From: an uncultured Robinsoniella sp.
Lineage (GTDB): Bacteria > Bacillota > Clostridia > Lachnospirales > Lachnospiraceae
Assembly (NCBI GenBank): GCA_900539655.1
Contig: UQCR01000022.1
Coordinates: 1 to 64,000, forward strand
Reading direction: 5' to 3'
DNA: 64,000 nt
In this document: one piece after another, positions 59,799 through 64,000 of the stretch
Position numbering within the stretch: position 1 is the stretch's first letter
Layout of the letters: each line of letters starts with the position of its first letter
Notes under the pieces: model-generated
Told to the model about the DNA's origin: nothing
The model's database searches: none
What the model saw: only the letters and a program-made list of their open reading frames with translations
Made by a program: the position numbers and the translations under genes

Positions 59799-62129
59799 TT
59801 AAACGTGCGTTAAAATAAATTCACATTTTCCTTCAACACACACAGTCTTTTTCCCAGCATGTATAAAAAAGGTATCTCCTGCCTTAAATTTTAAGCCAGT
59901 TCCCTGTGTTATTATCTCACCATTCCCCTTGATTATAACAACAGCCACAAATGAGGTATCATCTACTTGAAAAACAACTTCTTTACTCACTAAATATTTT
60001 ATACTTACAAAATATTTACACTGTCCAAGCTGTTGTTCTTGATATCCTGTTCCATTTGTTATTGGATAATCCATTTTTTGAAGATTACTGTCATACTCCA
60101 AAGTTGAAACTTCCAGTGCTTTATCTATATGAAGTTCTCTTAATCTGCCATATTTATCTGTTCTCCCATAATCATATAACCGATATGTGCAATTAGAATT
60201 TTGTTGTATTTCACATAATAGTATTCCTGCACCAATAGCATGGATAGTACCTGCATTAACAAAAAAAGTATCACCCTTTTTAACCTCAACCTTATTGAGA
60301 ATATCAAGGGCTGTATTATTTTCTATTCTTTCCTTCAATTCTTGTTTACTAACTTTTCTATTTACACCAAAATAAATAAATGCTCCTTCTTCACAATCCA
60401 TTATATACCACATTTCATTTTTCCCATACTCATACTCTTCTCTGAGTGCATAAGAATCATCGGGATGGACTTGTATGGATAATTGCTGCTTCGCATCAAT
60501 AAGTTTTATTAAAATCGGAAATCTTTCAAATGCTTTGCATTTCCAGCCTAATGCTTCAGTTCCAATAACTTTTAGATACTCATCAAAAAGCATACCTTTA
60601 TATTTACCCTCTGCTATAGAACTTTGTCCATCCCCATGTGACGAAAGTTCCCAGCTTTCCGCAATAACATCGTACTCACATTTCTTACTGTATACATCCC
60701 TTAGTTTTCGGCCCCCCCATAAATAATCTTTAAAAGTCGGCTCGCACTTAACGATTGTTTCTTTCACCACACTTTGTGTTGTCCCCTCGCTAATATACTC
60801 CATATCTATGTCAGCCATAAGCTTTCCGGTGGCTACTTCAATAATTACAACATTTTCATTTGTATTATTTGACAACATATGTGGCGTTCCGCTTGAGAAA
60901 AAAACATTTTCATTGATCTGATAATCCTTAGTTGATTTATCCACTGTAATTGTCGCCACACCTTCTACGACCGACCATTGTTCACTTCTATGCTCATGCC
61001 GATGATAGGTAGTTGCTTTTCCAGGAAATAATGTAACTTTTTTCACTTTATAATATTCGGTTTGATTTAATATTTCTACAGTTCCCCAAGAATTATATAT
61101 TACGGTATTATTTTCAAAATAATTATTATATATTTTCTGGTTCTTCTTCATTATTTCTTTTATGTTATCTGTCTTATATTTTGAAGTAACATAGGTTACA
61201 TCTTCTGTGTTAACCACAATAGTATCTTCCAGATTATTAACAACGACCAGTTTTTTATCTGTATGGTTAATTACCATTACATCTTTACAATCTTCCTCAA
61301 TTATCCGTTCTTCATTCTTCTCCGACATATAAGAAGCTAATACGGCTATATCACTAATATCCTGCCAATAATAATCTGACTTTACCACTTTTACATTTTT
61401 TGACCGCTCAAATACTGCGTTTTCAACACTAACTGCAGGGATTGTCCTCATTTCTTCGTATGACAATAAAATTTCTTTTTTGCTGAGGCTTTTTTTTAGT
61501 ATTAATTTTCGGCATGCCTCATAGATGTGTGGAGCTTCTAATTGTAATTCATGTAAAAAATCGCCTGCAACAAATAAGAAATTGCCACTATTCCAATAAT
61601 AATCCCCTGAATCTATATAATTTACAGCTGTTGAATAATCAGGCTTTTCATGAAAAGAACACACCTTTTCACCTCTATATCTTATATATCCATAACCTGT
61701 ATGAGGTGACGATGCTTTTATTCCAAAAGTAACAAGTGCTCCTTCTCTGGCAAGTTTCTCTGCTGCAATTATTGTATCTTTATAAGTACTGCCCTCTATA
61801 ATATGATCTGACGATACTACATACACTAAATCCGAAGGGTTACTGCAAAAACAAGCAATCGCTATTGCAGGAGCTGTTTTTCGGCCTTCTTCTTCAAATA
61901 TGCATCTATATTTTAAACCTTGAAAAGCCTTCATTTGTCCTTCCACGATAAAATGATAATTATAATTTGTTACTATTATATACTCTTCACAAAAAGGCAT
62001 ATTTCTAGCGATTGTTTCCTGAAAGATAGATCGATTTTCTTTGATCTGCATAAATTGCTTTGGATAATTTTCTCTTGAAAGTGGCCAAAGGCTGTTTCCT
62101 TTACCACCAGCCAGTACAATGCACTTCAT
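59799..62129 (-). CDS. Three-part fusion: mannose-1-P guanylyltransferase, cupin, mannose-6-P isomerase
   Basis: 776 residues. Domain 1 (1-265) is ManC-like: MKCIVLAGGKGNSLWPLSRENYPKQF, YVVSSDHIIEG and CSFHEKPDYSTAV; the usual GTR of the GGxGTRLWP signature reads GNS, so a conserved Arg is missing. Domain 2 (about 345-440) is a PMI-type cupin with YHRHEHRSEQWSVVEGVA. Domain 3 (about 455-776) is a class I isomerase like Firmicutes ManA: FKDYLWGGRKLRDVY, LSIQVHPDDSYALREEYEYGKNEMWYIM and VNAGTIHAIGAGIL with Zn ligands Gln, His, Glu and His intact. It would convert fructose-6-P to mannose-6-P and make GDP-mannose with the mutase next door. A second ManC at 63399 may provide the guanylyl transfer. 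Confidence 0.93.
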   Translation of the reverse strand: MKCIVLAGGKGNSLWPLSRENYPKQFMQIKENRSIFQETIARNMPFCEEYIIVTNYNYHFIVEGQMKAFQGLKYRCIFEEEGRKTAPAIAIACFCSNPSDLVYVVSSDHIIEGSTYKDTIIAAEKLAREGALVTFGIKASSPHTGYGYIRYRGEKVCSFHEKPDYSTAVNYIDSGDYYWNSGNFLFVAGDFLHELQLEAPHIYEACRKLILKKSLSKKEILLSYEEMRTIPAVSVENAVFERSKNVKVVKSDYYWQDISDIAVLASYMSEKNEERIIEEDCKDVMVINHTDKKLVVVNNLEDTIVVNTEDVTYVTSKYKTDNIKEIMKKNQKIYNNYFENNTVIYNSWGTVEILNQTEYYKVKKVTLFPGKATTYHRHEHRSEQWSVVEGVATITVDKSTKDYQINENVFFSSGTPHMLSNNTNENVVIIEVATGKLMADIDMEYISEGTTQSVVKETIVKCEPTFKDYLWGGRKLRDVYSKKCEYDVIAESWELSSHGDGQSSIAEGKYKGMLFDEYLKVIGTEALGWKCKAFERFPILIKLIDAKQQLSIQVHPDDSYALREEYEYGKNEMWYIMDCEEGAFIYFGVNRKVSKQELKERIENNTALDILNKVEVKKGDTFFVNAGTIHAIGAGILLCEIQQNSNCTYRLYDYGRTDKYGRLRELHIDKALEVSTLEYDSNLQKMDYPITNGTGYQEQQLGQCKYFVSIKYLVSKEVVFQVDDTSFVAVVIIKGNGEIITQGTGLKFKAGDTFFIHAGKKTVCVEGKCEFILTHV

Positions 62130-62163
62130 AATCAGGTTTCTCCTCTCATTGAAAACTATTGCT

Positions 62164-62192
62164 ATTTTATCATAATAACCAGAAAAAGTCTA
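62164..62192 (-). promoter_or_regulatory. Candidate promoter of the ManC-ManA fusion gene
   Basis: TAGACT (62192-62187), a 17-base spacer and TAAAAT (62169-62164) on the minus strand, 35 bases before the start codon; GAGGAGA serves as ribosome site. Confidence 0.45.
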
Positions 62193-62204
62193 CAATAGCA
62201 AGTC

Positions 62205-62338
62205 TAAAGTGATAGCGTGCTTCAAATCACTTTAAATTGCAATTTTTAAACACTCCCTAATACAAATAAGCAAATCATTTATCAACAACGATAATATTTG
62301 AGTCCAATTCTATCGTTATCAATCCTCTATGATTTGCT
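62205..62338. repeat. Two palindromes in the acyltransferase/ManC-ManA gap
   Basis: TAAAGTGAT/ATCACTTTA (62205-62234, 12-base loop) and a larger nested inverted repeat with outer arms AGCAAATCAT/ATGATTTGCT (62269-62338) and inner arms AACGATA/TATCGTT. Neither has a classic T-tract. They fill most of the 217-base gap and may end the acyltransferase transcript or bind a regulator. Confidence 0.45.
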
Positions 62339-62346
62339 CATATCGA

Positions 62347-63396
62347 TTAGATGCTATAACTTTTTTTAACAATCCAAGTTATAAATAAATATATATAATT
62401 TATAATTAAAGATAAAATCATAGAACTAATAAAAACAAATAAAACCATAGGAACATAATATTCCAGTTTATGTGGCGCATCTAATACTTTAGCATTTAAT
62501 GATTGATACGCAAAATTATCAAATATCCATGATACTAAATAAATTCCTAATGCAAGGTTAGATATTGTTAATAGAATACGCTGTATTACTTTGGGTAATT
62601 TATCTAACTTTAAATGAATTAAAAAAACAAAAACCAAAACAGCATTAATTAGATTTTCAAAACCTCCCCAATCTCCATATACCCCCCAATTAAAAGTACT
62701 GCTATAATTCAAAAAGTAGTTTAACGAACCAAACGCTATAACAGAAACTAGAATTAACAATATATTAACTTTAATACTAATTTTAAAATCATACTCATTC
62801 AAATAAGCGCCAATAAAGTAGTATGTTAGCGGATACATCGTTACCCAATAATTTGGAACGAGATTAACCTTTATATTCATTAAGCTCGGTAACGTTGTAC
62901 ATATAAGCAAGGAACATATCAATATTTTTTTATGCTTTTGGGTTGACAATCCTCTATAAAGAATATTTAAAAATGGAATCAATAAAAATAATCCTATGTA
63001 CATATTAATATAGCCTGAATAAGGAGCCGCGCTGAAATTAAAAATACTAATAATAACATCTTTTATTGACATTGGTGTTTTCAGTACTATAATTTTATAT
63101 ATATTACACGCTATACAAGCACCCAAATATATACTAAGTGTTTTTGTAATTCCTGCGTAATAAGATGATTTCAACTCTTTTTTACTCATTAAATAACCTG
63201 TTAAAATTACAAATAAAGGAACACATATCATAAAAAAAGTTCTCATTATCATCATAATATACATTCTTTTACCAACAACTGCACTCTGATAAAAACCAGA
63301 ATTCAAAAAAAAATGAACAGAAACAACACAAAAGACTGCAAAACACCTGATTAAATCCAAATTAATATTTCTTTGTTTAAAAGTTCTCTTCTCCAT
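62347..63396 (-). CDS. Acyltransferase family 3 (OafA/WecH-like) membrane protein
   Basis: 349 residues from the ATG at 63396. Ten predicted membrane helices. The family start is present: NLDLIRCFAVFCVVSVHFFLNSG with the conserved Arg and catalytic His of acyltransferase-3 proteins, then TFFMICVPLFVILTGYLMSKKE. These enzymes O-acetylate or succinylate surface sugars or lipid-linked intermediates. The start overlaps the end of the upstream manC (TAGTGATG), so the two are co-expressed. The base composition is noticeably more AT-rich than the rfb block. Confidence 0.9.
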   Translation of the reverse strand: MEKRTFKQRNINLDLIRCFAVFCVVSVHFFLNSGFYQSAVVGKRMYIMMIMRTFFMICVPLFVILTGYLMSKKELKSSYYAGITKTLSIYLGACIACNIYKIIVLKTPMSIKDVIISIFNFSAAPYSGYINMYIGLFLLIPFLNILYRGLSTQKHKKILICSLLICTTLPSLMNIKVNLVPNYWVTMYPLTYYFIGAYLNEYDFKISIKVNILLILVSVIAFGSLNYFLNYSSTFNWGVYGDWGGFENLINAVLVFVFLIHLKLDKLPKVIQRILLTISNLALGIYLVSWIFDNFAYQSLNAKVLDAPHKLEYYVPMVLFVFISSMILSLIINYIYLFITWIVKKSYSI

Positions 63397-63398
63397 CA

Positions 63399-64000
63399 CT
63401 ATAGATATCTACTTTCACCTTTTTCTTTTAGTAAATCAACAACTTCTTTTACCTTTTGTGCTTTATCTCTTGAACAAACCAATAATGCATCTTCTGTTTC
63501 AACAATAATTAAGTTTTCAACACCTATTGTAGCAATTAACCGGCCATTTGAAACTGATATGCAGTTCTCAGTATCAATATTAATCTGCTCACCACATATA
63601 ATATTACCTTTTCGATCAGCATTGAAAAGTGCTTCCATAGTGTCCCAACTTCCAACATCATTCCAGCCAAACTCACCTGTTAATACTACTACATCCGAAG
63701 ATTTTTCCATGATACCATAATCAATTGAGACACTGGGAATGATCGGATAAATGCGTTCAATAACTTCTTTTTCAACCTGTGTTCCTATAGATTCAGAAAT
63801 CTGAACTAAGTACTTATAAATATCTGGAAGATATTTTTTAAAGTTATTAAGGATTGTGGACGCTTTCCAAATAAACATACCGCTATTCCAAGCATATTCC
63901 CCTGATTCAACATATTTCTTTGCAGTCTCCAGATCTGGTTTTTCCACAAATTCTATAACGTCTTTTACCATAATATCAGATCTATTATACTTAATATATC
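63399..64000 (-). CDS. manC: Mannose-1-phosphate guanylyltransferase (5' part outside window)
   Basis: The frame is open through the window edge (YIKYRSDIMVKDVIEFVEKPD at the boundary), so the N-terminal nucleotide-binding half is missing here. Visible are the sugar-binding FVEKPDLETAKKYVESGEYAWNSGMF, SIDYGIMEKSSDVVVLTGEFGWNDVGSW and the C-terminal beta-helix-like segment (IGVENLIIVETEDALLVCSRDKAQ). The spacing matches stand-alone GDP-mannose pyrophosphorylases of 350-360 residues. It makes GDP-mannose from GTP and mannose-1-P. It precedes the acyltransferase and, after a gap, the ManC-cupin-ManA fusion, whose own ManC part has an altered signature. Confidence 0.93.
   Translation of the reverse strand, partial: YIKYNRSDIMVKDVIEFVEKPDLETAKKYVESGEYAWNSGMFIWKASTILNNFKKYLPDIYKYLVQISESIGTQVEKEVIERIYPIIPSVSIDYGIMEKSSDVVVLTGEFGWNDVGSWDTMEALFNADRKGNIICGEQINIDTENCISVSNGRLIATIGVENLIIVETEDALLVCSRDKAQKVKEVVDLLKEKGESRYL

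Noticed and set aside
62205..62234. Rho-independent terminator after the acyltransferase
   Set aside because: The 9-bp AT-rich stem lacks a following T-tract on the minus strand, so it is listed only as a palindrome.
1..64000. CRISPR arrays, prophage genes or transposases
   Set aside because: No regularly spaced repeats, phage structural genes or transposase motifs were seen on either strand.

Overview
The window looks like a chromosomal segment of a low-GC Gram-positive anaerobe, most likely a Lachnospiraceae-type Clostridia. This is an inference from gene families, near-universal strong Shine-Dalgarno sites (AGGAGG/AAGGAG), sigma-A-like promoters, and the combination of a primary sigma factor, GlmS, LytR-CpsA-Psr and Gram-positive envelope enzymes. 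It is overwhelmingly a cell-envelope glycan locus with a housekeeping island inside it. No tRNA, rRNA, CRISPR array, phage gene or transposase gene was seen. No stretch over 300 bases lacks a gene.

Layout. 1-1151 (+): end of a two-gene ABC transporter. 1268-6484 (-): a compact operon with an alpha/beta hydrolase, an ArnC/GtrB-like polyprenyl-phosphate glycosyltransferase, a pair of ArnE/ArnF-like half-transporters and two ATP-grasp ligases. 6709-13906 (-): rpoD, an lspA-like gene, a broken clpX, an HtrA protease and glmS. 13975-24876 (-): glycosyltransferase, LCP ligase, initiating sugar-phosphate transferase, two more glycosyltransferase genes, a WecE-type aminotransferase and a YfhO-type membrane protein. 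25051-36571 (-): large GT2 fusions, a methyltransferase, a Wzt/Wzm polysaccharide exporter with a C-terminal carbohydrate-binding domain, and rfbC-rfbA-rfbB. 36742-46968 (-): an adenylation enzyme, formyltransferase, carrier protein and MBOAT, followed by two tandem YfhO-like proteins and a coupled 35-residue ORF. 47201-49932 (-): a surface protein and a polyprenyl-phosphate glycosyltransferase. 50116-53974 (+): a nucleotidyltransferase and a secreted papain-like protease. 54057-64000 (-): GT-C protein, GT2, glf, phosphosugar mutase, a ManC-cupin-ManA fusion, an acyltransferase and a second ManC cut by the window edge.

How the genes fit together (inference). RfbA/RfbB make dTDP-4-keto-6-deoxyglucose, which RfbC can send toward rhamnose and the WecE-like enzyme toward dTDP-Fuc4N. 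The undecaprenyl sugar-phosphate transferase starts a chain, the multi-domain GT2 proteins extend it, a methyltransferase plus a kinase-like domain may cap it, Wzm/Wzt exports it and the LCP protein ligates it to the wall. Three GtrB/CsbB-like enzymes, three YfhO proteins and one GT-C protein suggest parallel extracytoplasmic sugar decoration. GDP-mannose and UDP-galactofuranose precursors come from the right-hand block.

The strongest candidates for something undescribed are: (a) a Dlt-like operon that lacks DltD but carries an N/H/D-triad formyltransferase between the adenylation enzyme and the carrier protein, suggesting N-formyl-aminoacyl decoration of a surface polymer; (b) a WbdD-like methyltransferase/kinase-like/coiled-coil capping arrangement in a Gram-positive; (c) the twin ATP-grasp plus ArnC/ArnEF-like cassette; and (d) a 165-bp near-palindromic MITE-like element that supplies the stop codon of wzt.
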